Of a stretch of DNA of 64,000 nucleotides, positions 15,651-25,204 are shown one piece after another. The notes beneath the pieces were generated by a model that was not told where the DNA came from, did no database searches, and worked only from the letters and a program-made list of their open reading frames with translations. Position numbers and translations under genes: made by a program. Source of the stretch: JAFLCM01 sp046154665 (GTDB taxonomy: Bacteria > Planctomycetota > Phycisphaerae > Phycisphaerales > UBA1924); assembly GCA_046154665.1 (NCBI GenBank), contig JBJXFG010000018.1, positions 37,086 to 101,085 on the forward strand, written 5' to 3'. The first letter of the stretch is position 1. Every line of letters begins with the position of its first letter.

Positions 15651-17375
15651 ATGACCACGCTCCAGCGCGTCCACTCGTTCGCTCGCCTCGTCGCCCTGAC
15701 CGCGCTGGCCGGCACAGCGGCGAGCGCCAACGCCGGCGCCAACGCGGCCCGCACCAACGCCGAGCCGATCGTCACCGACGCCGGGCTGGTCTATCCCGAA
15801 GGTGCCGCGATCCCGCGCTACCTCACCAACACCGAGCGTGAGTGGATCGCCCGCAACCCGCTGGGTCAGAACCCCGATCGCGCCGTCACCGCCCCGCCCG
15901 TCGGCCCCATCCAGTGCGTCGCCGAGTACGAGCCGATGGACGGCATCTTCCTCTCGTGGGCCGGCCCAGGCTCCTGGCTCACCATCGTCTGCCAGATGGC
16001 CGCCGGCATCACCACCACCGGCAACGCCATCGCCTACGTCGGCGTCACCTCGGCCACCCTGGCCTCGGCCCAGGCCAACATCCAGGCCTTCGGCGCCAAC
16101 ATGAGCAAGGTCGTCTTCGTCGACGTCGTCCGCGATTCCATCTGGATCCGCGACTACGGCCCCCGCTACTGCTACGAGGGCAACGTCCGCGTCGTCACCG
16201 ACCACGAATACAACCGCCCCCGCCCCAACGACAACCTCACCCCCGACGCCTTCGCCGCTTTCAAGGGCCACAAGCTCTACTCGATCGGCATCGGTGCCCA
16301 GCAGCTCGTCCACGGCGGCGGCAACTTCCACCTCGACGCAAACAACCGCGCCTGGGCCACCCAGCTCATCAACAACGAGAACCCCTTCTTCACGCAGGGC
16401 CAGATCACCGGCCTGTGGAACACCTACCAGGCCCTCAACGTCACCATCACCCAGCCCTTCCCCGCCTCCGTCGACGCCACCCAGCACATCGACATGTGGA
16501 TGCAGATCCTCGGCGACAACAAGGTCATGATCAGCGACTGGCCGCTCCAGCCCGGCTCAACCCAAGACCAGATCTGCGACTCGACCGCCGTCTCCATGGC
16601 CTCGCAGGGCTTCACCGTCACCCGCGTGCCCGCCTTCAGCGTCAGCGGCGTCCACTACACCTTCACCAACGTGGTCATCTGCAACAACCTGCTCCTGCTC
16701 CCCACCTACACCAACACCACCGTCGTTAACAACAACGGCAACACCGACGCCCTCACCAGCTGGACCAGCGCCCTCGGTGCCGGCTACACCATCCAGCAGG
16801 TCCCCTGCCAGGCCATCGTCACCGCCGCCGGCGTCATGCACTGCATCGCCATGCACGTCCCCAAGCACCTTGGCACCCCCGGAACCAACGGCGGCCTCGC
16901 TCCCACCGCCTACCTCCAGACCCTCCGCGGCGGGCAGGTCCTCAACCCCGGCTCCAACCAGTCCATCTCCTGGGTCTCCGACGACGACAACCTCGTCTCC
17001 TCCGTCTCCATCCAGCTCTCGCTCGATGGCGGCAACACCTGGCCCACCACCATCGCCTCGGGCCAGCCCCGCAACGGTTCGTTCAACTGGGTCGTCCCCA
17101 ACCTCTGTGACACCCAGGCCCGCATCCGCGTCGTCGCCGTCGACGCCCAGGGCAACACCGGGGCCGACGCCAGCACCGCGAACATGACCCTCAACGCCCC
17201 CCTCCCCGGCGACATCGACAGCGACAAGATCGTCAACATCAATGACCTCGTCATCCTCCTCGGGAACTTCGCCACCGGCGTGACGCCCAACACCAGCGGC
17301 GACTTCAACGGCGACGGCCTCGTCAACGTCAACGACCTCACCTTCATCCTCGGCGTCTTCGGCACCGCCTGCTGA
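15651..17375 (+). CDS. Secreted agmatine-deiminase/peptidyl-arginine-deiminase-like enzyme with dockerin-like tail
   Basis: The 574-residue protein has an N-terminal signal peptide (about 28 residues, ending ASANAGA). Its deiminase-type domain shows IWIRDYGPRY, LVHGGGNFHLD, HIDMWMQILGD and VMHCIAMHVPK. These correspond to the substrate Asp, the Gly-rich loop, the catalytic His/Asp pair and the nucleophilic Cys of agmatine deiminase-like enzymes. A beta domain follows (about residues 425-510), then two dockerin-like calcium repeats (GDIDSDKIVNINDLVILLG, GDFNGDGLVNVNDLTFILG). It is thus an extracellular or cell-surface guanidino-hydrolysing enzyme, substrate unknown; cytoplasmic relatives are about 370 residues and lack signal and tail. 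Confidence 0.9.
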   Translation: MTTLQRVHSFARLVALTALAGTAASANAGANAARTNAEPIVTDAGLVYPEGAAIPRYLTNTEREWIARNPLGQNPDRAVTAPPVGPIQCVAEYEPMDGIFLSWAGPGSWLTIVCQMAAGITTTGNAIAYVGVTSATLASAQANIQAFGANMSKVVFVDVVRDSIWIRDYGPRYCYEGNVRVVTDHEYNRPRPNDNLTPDAFAAFKGHKLYSIGIGAQQLVHGGGNFHLDANNRAWATQLINNENPFFTQGQITGLWNTYQALNVTITQPFPASVDATQHIDMWMQILGDNKVMISDWPLQPGSTQDQICDSTAVSMASQGFTVTRVPAFSVSGVHYTFTNVVICNNLLLLPTYTNTTVVNNNGNTDALTSWTSALGAGYTIQQVPCQAIVTAAGVMHCIAMHVPKHLGTPGTNGGLAPTAYLQTLRGGQVLNPGSNQSISWVSDDDNLVSSVSIQLSLDGGNTWPTTIASGQPRNGSFNWVVPNLCDTQARIRVVAVDAQGNTGADASTANMTLNAPLPGDIDSDKIVNINDLVILLGNFATGVTPNTSGDFNGDGLVNVNDLTFILGVFGTAC

Positions 17376-17661
17376 ACCGTGCCAAACGTCCGAAAACTAC
17401 CGGACATCTCAAGACTGAAAATGGCTCAAAAGAACCGGGACCCTTCGGAAAGGCAGACGCGAATCGGAGTGAATCTGGGTAACTCGCCTTCGGACCTTTG
17501 GAGCTTCAGTCCCCCCAGAGCCCCAAACGGAACGAACTCCGGAGAAACCCCCCCAAAAAATCCCCACCCCGACCTCGGGTGGTGCTGAAGACAGCCGATG
17601 AACCAGCGGGCCCGCGCGGCTCGAAACCGAACTCGGTTCGGTGTTTCTGTTCGGATTCCGC

Positions 17662-17689
17662 TTGCACCTGATGAATCTTGGTTGATAAT
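17662..17689 (+). promoter_or_regulatory. Candidate sigma-70 promoter, TTGCAC-16-GATAAT
   Basis: TTGCAC (17662-17667) and GATAAT (17684-17689) are 16 bases apart, inside the AT-richer stretch. The -10 matches TATAAT at five of six bases. Transcription would run into the 17923 gene. It is flanked by two related dyads. Confidence 0.42.
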
Positions 17690-17769
17690 AGGTGAACCCA
17701 GTGACCCTTCCGACCCAGCCTTCCAATCCGGTCTTTGAAGAAAACAGTTCTCTTTTGTGTGCGTGATCC

Positions 17770-17795
17770 CCGAACCGGGGCGTGACCCGGTTCGG
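17770..17795 (+). promoter_or_regulatory. Perfect 10-bp dyad, possible operator or leader hairpin
   Basis: CCGAACCGGG (17770-17779) pairs perfectly with CCCGGTTCGG (17786-17795) around GCGTGA. Its right arm plus flank (GGTTCGGTGTT) is repeated at 17635-17645, where a shorter dyad CCGAAC/GTTCGG is present. There is no U-tract, so it is not a simple terminator. Confidence 0.5.
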
Positions 17796-17922
17796 TGTTG
17801 TGTTGTGTGTGGACCCCGTTTCGATCCAATCCAAGCGCGACCTCGATGGCCGTGGATGGTCCCCGTCAGCAACTGTGCCGACGAGTCCCCCTACGGCAGA
17901 GGAAGTGAAAGGAGTGAGAGCA

Positions 17923-20900
17923 GTGGGAAAGTGTATGTGGATTTCGGCGATCGCCGGCGGCGTGCTGGCGATGACCAGCGTCTCAACCGCTGAGTCGAAC
18001 ATCGTCAATGACCAGGCCGGCAGCGTCACCGCGGCCGGGATCAAGATCGTCAAGGAGATTGGGCGGGCTTCGGCCGACCCCCGTCTCAAGCATCTCGGCG
18101 TCGCCAAGATGCCCCCCGCCCCCGATGACGGCTACGGCAACGCGGCCTTCCTCTCCGCCATCGGCCCCGTCGCCACCGACTCCGAACTCGGCGTCGATAG
18201 CACGGTCTCCGATCTGGTGACCTGCGGCGTGTGCACCGCCGGTGCCACCACCGCCCAGGAAACCGCCCTCCCCACCCTGTGGACGACCTGGGGCGATGCG
18301 TTCTTCAACACCGCTCCGGCCGTCGCCGGCAGGTGGCTGCAGGACCAGGGCTGCTTCATCATCACCGCCTGCGCGGGCAACATCAACCCCGCCAACCGCT
18401 TCGCCATGCCGGTGAGCTTCAACTACACGGCCAACCTGGTCCCTGCCGGTCGTGTGTGCGGTTTCATCAGCAACTTTGATGCCCCGAACGACGCCGCCAA
18501 CGGCGCGGGCATCTCTCTGTTCGACGTCCCCGACGCCGGTGCCCCGACGCCGACCCGCCTGCCCACCAACCCGGTTGGCTGCGCGACGCTCGACGCCACC
18601 CCCCCGGCCCTCACCACCAACCAGCGCGACCAGGACGCCCTCGAGTTCGTCGTTGGTCCCAACGGCATCGAGGACTTCCGTATCTTCGTCACCGCTGCTA
18701 ACGAGTTCGACGCCATCTTCTACGTCAACAAGAACTTCCCCGAGCCCGGCGATCACAACTCGTGCTGGACCGACCCGGCCGACACCAACACTCCGCCCCA
18801 GGAGCACGGCTGGATCGGCAACTCCGCCGGCGGCCTCTCGGCCACCAACCCGAACACCCCCGCCGCCAGCAAGGGCCCCGAGGGCGCTCCCAACACCACC
18901 TGGGCCTGGCCCCGCAACGGGTCGATCTTCCTGCCCCAGGGCACCTACTTCGTCTTCGTTCGCCCGAAGACCTTCGCCAACCTCACCCCCCCCTCGGTCC
19001 CCCTGCCCCCCAACACGCAGTACATGGTCCAGACCTCGGGCCGCAACGGCACCGGGACCCCCACCGGCGCCTGCTGCTTGATCGCCACCGGCGCCTGCCA
19101 GAACAACACCCTCTCGTTCAACTGCGAGAAGGTGGCCGGCGCTGGCGCTCTCAACGGCGTCTATCGCGGCGACGGCACCACCTGCGCGACCATCAACGCC
19201 GGCACCGTCCCCTGCAACATCGCCCCCTTCACCGCCAACGAAGGTGCCACCCGTGACGGCTGCACCCCGGCCAGCCAGGCCGGCGACCAGAACCAGGGTT
19301 GCGTCGGCACCGCTCCCCCATTCACCCTCTTCGCCGACGCGCTTTCCTCTGGCCAGATCATCCAGGGCTTCAGCGGCGCCGGTCTGGGCACCAACTTCAA
19401 CACCTTCACGGTGGATGATGACTGGTACACCTTCGAGACCGTCGCTCAGCAGAACGTCAAGTTCACGCTGGACGCCGAGTTCCCCGCCCAGTTCCAGATC
19501 TTCTTCGCCGATGCCGCGTCGCTCGACCCCTGCGCCGAAGGCGTGGGCTACGGCTTCGCGCTCACCGACGCCACCCGTGACACCGTCCTCGAGGCCTGCG
19601 TGCCCGCTGGCACCCTGGTCCTCACCCGCGTGACCCCCACCAGCGTTCCCTACAACTGCGGCAGCCCCTCGGGCCCGACCTACACCCTCGAGCTCACCAC
19701 CGGCGCTTGCAATAGCGTCGCGTGCTGCACCCTCGCGGGCGTCTGCAACAACTCCATCGGCCCCGCCTGCTTCGCCGCCGGCGGCATCTCGCTCGGTGAA
19801 GGCACCCTGTGCGCCACCTCGACCTGCTGCTCGGGCACCCTGACCTGCACTGGCTCGACCACCACCGAGAACGCCCTGCCCCGCACCGCCGGCACCGCGA
19901 CCACGGACGCCTGCGTGAACGCGTCGACCATCGACACCGCCGACAACTTCAACGGCGGCTGCCAGGACGGCAACACCCTTAACCCCTTCTCCGTCATGAA
20001 CCCCGGCCAGAAGGTCTGCTCCACCACCTCGGGCTTCGCCCTCCGCGGCGACACCGACTGGTACCAGCTCACCGTCCCCGCCGGTGTTGACTCCTACGCC
20101 GGCGTCGCCATCCGTTCGCAGGTGGCCATCTCGGCCAGCCTCTTCACCCGCCCCACCGGCGTCATCTGCCCGCCCACCGCGGCTGAGCTCGGCGACCGCG
20201 CCGTCGCTTCCGCCGCCGTCACCCCCTGCGACACCGACCTGGTGATCCTGGGTGACTGCCTCACTCAGGGCAGCGTCCTCTACGTCAGCGTCGACCTCGG
20301 CCTCCTCGAGTACGACGTCCCCTGCACCGGCGGCACCACCCCCGCCGCGCAGTACTACATCGAATACATCACCGGCCCCTGCACCGGCTCGGCCGTCACC
20401 TGCTCCGGCACCAACGAGAACGAGACCCTCTGCCAGTTCTCGGCCGTCAACCCGGGCTGCAACGCCGACACCCCCGTGTTCAGCGCCATCGCCTGCAACC
20501 AGACCGTCTGCGGCACCGGCGACCTCATCGGCGGCATCCGTGACCTCGACTGGTACCAGATCGCCCACCCCGGTGGCAACCTCCAGATCGCCTTCACCTC
20601 GGCCTTCTACGGCCAGGTCTCGGTCCTCCGCCCCGGCAACCAGGGCCCCGCCGGCTGCGACAACCTCACCGTGGTTGACGGCCGCACCTTCGTCCGTCCC
20701 AACATCGCCGCCAACTTCACCGTCAACGCCCTCGCCGCCGGTACCTACTGGCTCGTGGTCGGCCCCGACTTCGACGGCACCAAGCGCGTCTGCTGCGCGG
20801 CTTCTTCCAACTACAGCCTCCGCCCCGTCTGCACGCCCCCCAGCTGCAAGGGTGATCTCACCAACGACGGCCTGCGGAACACCGCTGACCTGACCGCGTT

Positions 20901-21024
20901 CCTCGGCGTCTTCGGTGGCACCTCGCCCCCAGCCCCCAGCAACGCCGACTTCAACAACGACGGCTTCGTCAACACCATCGACCTCACCGGCTTCCTCGGC
21001 GTGTTCGGCGTCCCCTGCCCATAA
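17923..21024 (+). CDS. Large secreted beta-domain protein with Cys-rich repeats and dockerin-like tail
   Basis: About 1033 residues. An N-terminal signal peptide (WISAIAGGVLAMTSVSTAES) is followed by at least three pre-peptidase-C-terminal-like beta domains, seen as DDWYTFETVAQQNVKFTLDA, DTDWYQLTVPAGVDSYAGVA and DLDWYQIAHPGGNLQIAF. Between them lie Cys-rich units of the GACCLIATGACQ / VACCTLAGVCNN type, common in planctomycete exported proteins. The end carries two dockerin-like repeats (CKGDLTNDGLRNTADLTAFLG, ADFNNDGFVNTIDLTGFLG). I chose the GTG at 17923 because AAAGGAG lies eight bases upstream; an ATG at 17935 is also possible. No catalytic residues are recognised. A role in the cell surface or matrix is an inference. 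A strong terminator follows. Confidence 0.85.
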   Translation: MGKCMWISAIAGGVLAMTSVSTAESNIVNDQAGSVTAAGIKIVKEIGRASADPRLKHLGVAKMPPAPDDGYGNAAFLSAIGPVATDSELGVDSTVSDLVTCGVCTAGATTAQETALPTLWTTWGDAFFNTAPAVAGRWLQDQGCFIITACAGNINPANRFAMPVSFNYTANLVPAGRVCGFISNFDAPNDAANGAGISLFDVPDAGAPTPTRLPTNPVGCATLDATPPALTTNQRDQDALEFVVGPNGIEDFRIFVTAANEFDAIFYVNKNFPEPGDHNSCWTDPADTNTPPQEHGWIGNSAGGLSATNPNTPAASKGPEGAPNTTWAWPRNGSIFLPQGTYFVFVRPKTFANLTPPSVPLPPNTQYMVQTSGRNGTGTPTGACCLIATGACQNNTLSFNCEKVAGAGALNGVYRGDGTTCATINAGTVPCNIAPFTANEGATRDGCTPASQAGDQNQGCVGTAPPFTLFADALSSGQIIQGFSGAGLGTNFNTFTVDDDWYTFETVAQQNVKFTLDAEFPAQFQIFFADAASLDPCAEGVGYGFALTDATRDTVLEACVPAGTLVLTRVTPTSVPYNCGSPSGPTYTLELTTGACNSVACCTLAGVCNNSIGPACFAAGGISLGEGTLCATSTCCSGTLTCTGSTTTENALPRTAGTATTDACVNASTIDTADNFNGGCQDGNTLNPFSVMNPGQKVCSTTSGFALRGDTDWYQLTVPAGVDSYAGVAIRSQVAISASLFTRPTGVICPPTAAELGDRAVASAAVTPCDTDLVILGDCLTQGSVLYVSVDLGLLEYDVPCTGGTTPAAQYYIEYITGPCTGSAVTCSGTNENETLCQFSAVNPGCNADTPVFSAIACNQTVCGTGDLIGGIRDLDWYQIAHPGGNLQIAFTSAFYGQVSVLRPGNQGPAGCDNLTVVDGRTFVRPNIAANFTVNALAAGTYWLVVGPDFDGTKRVCCAASSNYSLRPVCTPPSCKGDLTNDGLRNTADLTAFLGVFGGTSPPAPSNADFNNDGFVNTIDLTGFLGVFGVPCP

Positions 21025-21084
21025 GGCAAACGCCCGCACCCGCGGAAACCCAACTCACCTGAGTTGAAATCTCGATGACCCCAC

Positions 21085-21119
21085 GGCGGGGAGCCCCACG
21101 GCTCCCCGCCTTTCTTTTT
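21085..21119 (+). terminator. Rho-independent terminator after the large secreted protein
   Basis: GGCGGGGAGCC (21085-21095) pairs perfectly over 11 bases with GGCTCCCCGCC (21100-21110) around loop CCAC. It is followed by TTTCTTTTT (21111-21119). A textbook intrinsic terminator. Confidence 0.93.
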
Positions 21120-21300
21120 GCCCCGGTGCGACGCCCCGCGCTTCCCACCCCTGCGTCGATGACACGCTCCGCGACTCGCGATCCCGCCGCCGGGCCGACG
21201 CCGGCGAAAACTTCCGCCGCACACTCCCGAGATTGGCCCGCTGTTTGGCACCGAATGGTTCTTGCAATCCGCCGACGCGCCGGGTTACAACTGGGGGGTG

Positions 21301-22179
21301 ATGGTGCTCGCCGGGACTTGGCTTGCAGGAGCGTGCCCGCTGGAACTTCGCGCCGAACAACCCGCTCGCACCCGCGGCGTCGTCCGCCCGCGCCGGCTTC
21401 GGCGTGCCGGCTTCACGCTGGTCGAGACGATCGTGACGATCGCGATCATCGCGCTGTTGCTCACGCTGCTGCTGCCGGCGCTCGGGGCGGCACAAGGCTC
21501 GGCGCGTCGGCACGCGTGCCTGATGAACCTGCGCCGAATCGCCACCGACTTCGCGCTGTTCGCCGATGCGAACGCCGGCACGCCGAGGGGGGATGACGAC
21601 CGCAACCTGCCGCGTGGGCAGTTCTATCTCTCGACGTTCATCGAGAGCGAGTTCGGCATCTCCGAGTTCTGGAACGGATCGGGGGGCGGCGCAGGGGGCG
21701 GCTCGGGGGGTGGAGCAGGATCCTGGGCACCGCTGCCGCAAGACCACATCCTGCGTTGCCCCGAGGTGAAGGGCCAGGTGCTGCTGTCGAACGGCCCGTG
21801 TACCGGCGGTCCTGGCGGCGGGATCTCGCCGCCGTCGCGGGTTTCGTACGGGTTCAATCTGCGTTTGCACAAGCGCCCGCCCGCGCCGGGCAAGCCGTCG
21901 ATCGGGTTCCTCCGGCTGCGTGAGTCGATCCTCTCGAACCCCGGCGTGCCGCTGGTGTGGGACACCGACGCGGCCGCGGCGAACGCCAAGGGCGTGAGCG
22001 ATACGTCGTTCTCGGCGCCGTCACTCGGCGCCGGCGGGGCGTACGCGAGCGATCGCTATTGGAACCCCTCGCTGCGCCACGGCGGTCGGAACAACATCGT
22101 GCTGATGGACGGGAGCGCGCGGGCGACGGACGACCCACTGTCGCTGCCGGGGGTGCGCTGGGATTTCGTGCCGCGATGA
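21301..22179 (+). CDS. Prepilin-like H-X9-DG protein
   Basis: The protein carries the type IV prepilin N-methylation signature GFTLVETIVTIAIIALLLTL after a basic leader of about 36 residues. A globular part follows with a Gly-rich loop (GSGGGAGGGSGGGAG), and the H-X9-DG ending appears as RHGGRNNIVLMDGSA. This pseudopilin-like family is greatly expanded in planctomycetes; individual roles are unknown. It is probably processed by a prepilin peptidase and embedded in the inner membrane or a pseudopilus. I chose the ATG at 21301; a TTG at 21262 also opens the frame. The histidine kinase start codon overlaps its stop (ATGA), indicating translational coupling. Confidence 0.85.
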   Translation: MVLAGTWLAGACPLELRAEQPARTRGVVRPRRLRRAGFTLVETIVTIAIIALLLTLLLPALGAAQGSARRHACLMNLRRIATDFALFADANAGTPRGDDDRNLPRGQFYLSTFIESEFGISEFWNGSGGGAGGGSGGGAGSWAPLPQDHILRCPEVKGQVLLSNGPCTGGPGGGISPPSRVSYGFNLRLHKRPPAPGKPSIGFLRLRESILSNPGVPLVWDTDAAAANAKGVSDTSFSAPSLGAGGAYASDRYWNPSLRHGGRNNIVLMDGSARATDDPLSLPGVRWDFVPR

Positions 22180-23597
22180 CGCTGCGCACCAAGTTCGCCG
22201 TGCTGCTGGGTCTGCTGGGCGCGACCGTGGCGACCAGCCTGGGGCTGTCGTGGTGGGGTGTGCGGTTGATGGCGGGCCACGCCGAGGCGTCGTTCGCGGG
22301 CTCGGCGGGGTTGTTCGAGTCGCTGCGGGCTCTTGGTGCGTCGGCGTCCGAAGCCGCGGCGAATGAGCAGACGCTGCGCGAGCGGCTGCTGGCGGTCGAA
22401 GGCGTGGCGCGGGTTGACCAACGCCTGGGCCTGCGCGGCCGCGCGGAACTCTCGTCGGCGGTCGAGAGCGTCATCGCGGCGGCGGACGCCCCGGCGCGCG
22501 AGGCGGCCTCGTCGCGGCTGGCGCGCCTGTGCGGCATGCTGCAGTCGCGCCTGATGGAGGACGCCGAACTCGCGTCGTCGGCGTCGAGCGAGATCGCCGC
22601 GAAAGTCGCGTGGCTGCTCGGGCTTTCGCTGGGCGCTTCGACGCTCACGGCGTTCCTTGGGTGGACGCTGCTCCGCCGCTGGGTCGAGCGGCCCGTCGCC
22701 GATCTCCGTCGCGCGGCGGAGCGCATCGGCGCGGGTGACTTCGACCATCGCGTACCAGTCGAAGCGCACGCCGGCCGTGGCGACGAGCTGCACGCGCTGG
22801 GGCGCGAGGTCAATCACATGGCGTCGACCATCGGGCGGATGCAGGACGACCGCGTGGCGACCGAGCGCCTCGCCGCCGTGGGGCAGACGGTGCGCCGCAT
22901 CACGCACAATCTCCGGAACCCGCTGGCGGGCATCCGCGCGGTGGCGGAGCTGACGCGAGACGACCTTCCCCCTGGCAGCGACGCGCGCGAGGGGCAGGAG
23001 CGGATCATCGCCTCGGTCGACCGCTTCGAGGCATGGCTGACGGAGCTGCTCGATGAAACCTCGCCGATCGCGGTCGCGCCGCGGGCCGCTTCGGCGCGTG
23101 CGCTGCTGCGCGCCGTCGCCGACGCACACCAGCCGATGGCCCGCGGCAAGGGCGTGACGCTCACCGTGGACGACGCCGCCGCGCCGCCCGATCCGCCCCA
23201 AGAGAGCGCCGCGCGATTCGACCCGCGGCACCTGGAGCACGCGCTGGTCGCGCTGGTGACCAACGCGCTCGAGGCCACGCCCGCGAACGCCGGCGGTCAG
23301 GTCACCATCCGAGCCCAACGCACGCCCGAGAACCACTGGACGATCCACGTCGACGACACCGGCCCGGGATTGCCAGATGAGTTGCTTCGCCGAGCGTTCG
23401 TGTCACACTTCACCTCGAAGCCCGGCGGACATGGCATCGGGCTTGCAGTGGCTTCCCATGTGGTCCGCGCCCACGGCGGAACCCTCACCGCCTCCAACCG
23501 CGAAAAGTCCTCCGAGCGAGCGGACCCCGGCGGCGCTCGGTTCGTGCTCTGTTTGCCTCTGAAGCCGCCGTTGGTGGCACAGGCGTCCCGCCCGTGA
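22176..23597 (+). CDS. Membrane sensor histidine kinase with HAMP domain
   Basis: The 473-residue kinase has an N-terminal membrane helix (about residues 5-28), a sensor region to about 140, a second helix (about 144-166), a HAMP domain (WVERPVADLRRAAERIGAGD) and a dimerisation domain with the phospho-accepting His244 in RITHNLRNPLAGIRA. An ATPase domain follows with LVTNALEATP (N box), VDDTGPGLP (G1) and GGHGIGLAVASHVV (G2). It overlaps the prepilin gene by ATGA. The likely partner is the NtrC-type regulator 68 bases downstream. The last seven residues (VAQASRP) are translated from the repeat at 23573-23642, so the native tail may have been replaced. Confidence 0.93.
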   Translation: MTLRTKFAVLLGLLGATVATSLGLSWWGVRLMAGHAEASFAGSAGLFESLRALGASASEAAANEQTLRERLLAVEGVARVDQRLGLRGRAELSSAVESVIAAADAPAREAASSRLARLCGMLQSRLMEDAELASSASSEIAAKVAWLLGLSLGASTLTAFLGWTLLRRWVERPVADLRRAAERIGAGDFDHRVPVEAHAGRGDELHALGREVNHMASTIGRMQDDRVATERLAAVGQTVRRITHNLRNPLAGIRAVAELTRDDLPPGSDAREGQERIIASVDRFEAWLTELLDETSPIAVAPRAASARALLRAVADAHQPMARGKGVTLTVDDAAAPPDPPQESAARFDPRHLEHALVALVTNALEATPANAGGQVTIRAQRTPENHWTIHVDDTGPGLPDELLRRAFVSHFTSKPGGHGIGLAVASHVVRAHGGTLTASNREKSSERADPGGARFVLCLPLKPPLVAQASRP

Positions 23598-23642
23598 TGA
23601 AATGCCGAGAAAAACAGACACAGGCGGGACGTCTGTGCCACC
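23573..23642. repeat. Two-hairpin BIME-like element (GTGGCACAGGCG type)
   Basis: Ends GGTGGCACAGGCGTCCCGCC and GGCGGGACGTCTGTGCCACC are complementary apart from a few bases, and each arm also folds on itself (GGCG-TCC-CGCC). The plan matches 30419-30525 and 1559-1618. Its left arm encodes the last residues and the stop codon of the histidine kinase. Confidence 0.88.
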
Positions 23643-23664
23643 GCCACCCTGAACGATTCAACGC

Positions 23665-25191
<1,527 letters not shown>

Positions 25192-25204
25192 ACATCCTCT
25201 CTCT

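Larger units (their letters stand above)
17376..17922 (+). other. Long AT-richer leader region upstream of the large secreted protein
   Basis: No gene is evident in these 547 bases. Notable are two dyads sharing CCGAAC...GGTTCGGTGTT: one at 17627-17641 and one at 17770-17795 (CCGAACCGGG and CCCGGTTCGG). They flank a candidate promoter at 17662-17689. The segment from about 17640 to 17760 is markedly AT-richer than its surroundings. This suggests regulated transcription with a leader of about 230 bases. Confidence 0.5.

Noticed and set aside
17983..21039. A 1018-residue open frame on the minus strand opposite the large secreted protein gene.
   Set aside because: It is antisense to a gene with signal peptide and dockerin repeats, is extremely Ala/Gly/Asp/Val-rich and has no domain; long antisense frames are expected in DNA this rich in G and C.
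21247..21265. TGGCAC followed by TTGC upstream of the prepilin gene looks like a sigma-54 promoter.
   Set aside because: The GG and GC are 15 bases apart; sigma-54 promoters need about 10.
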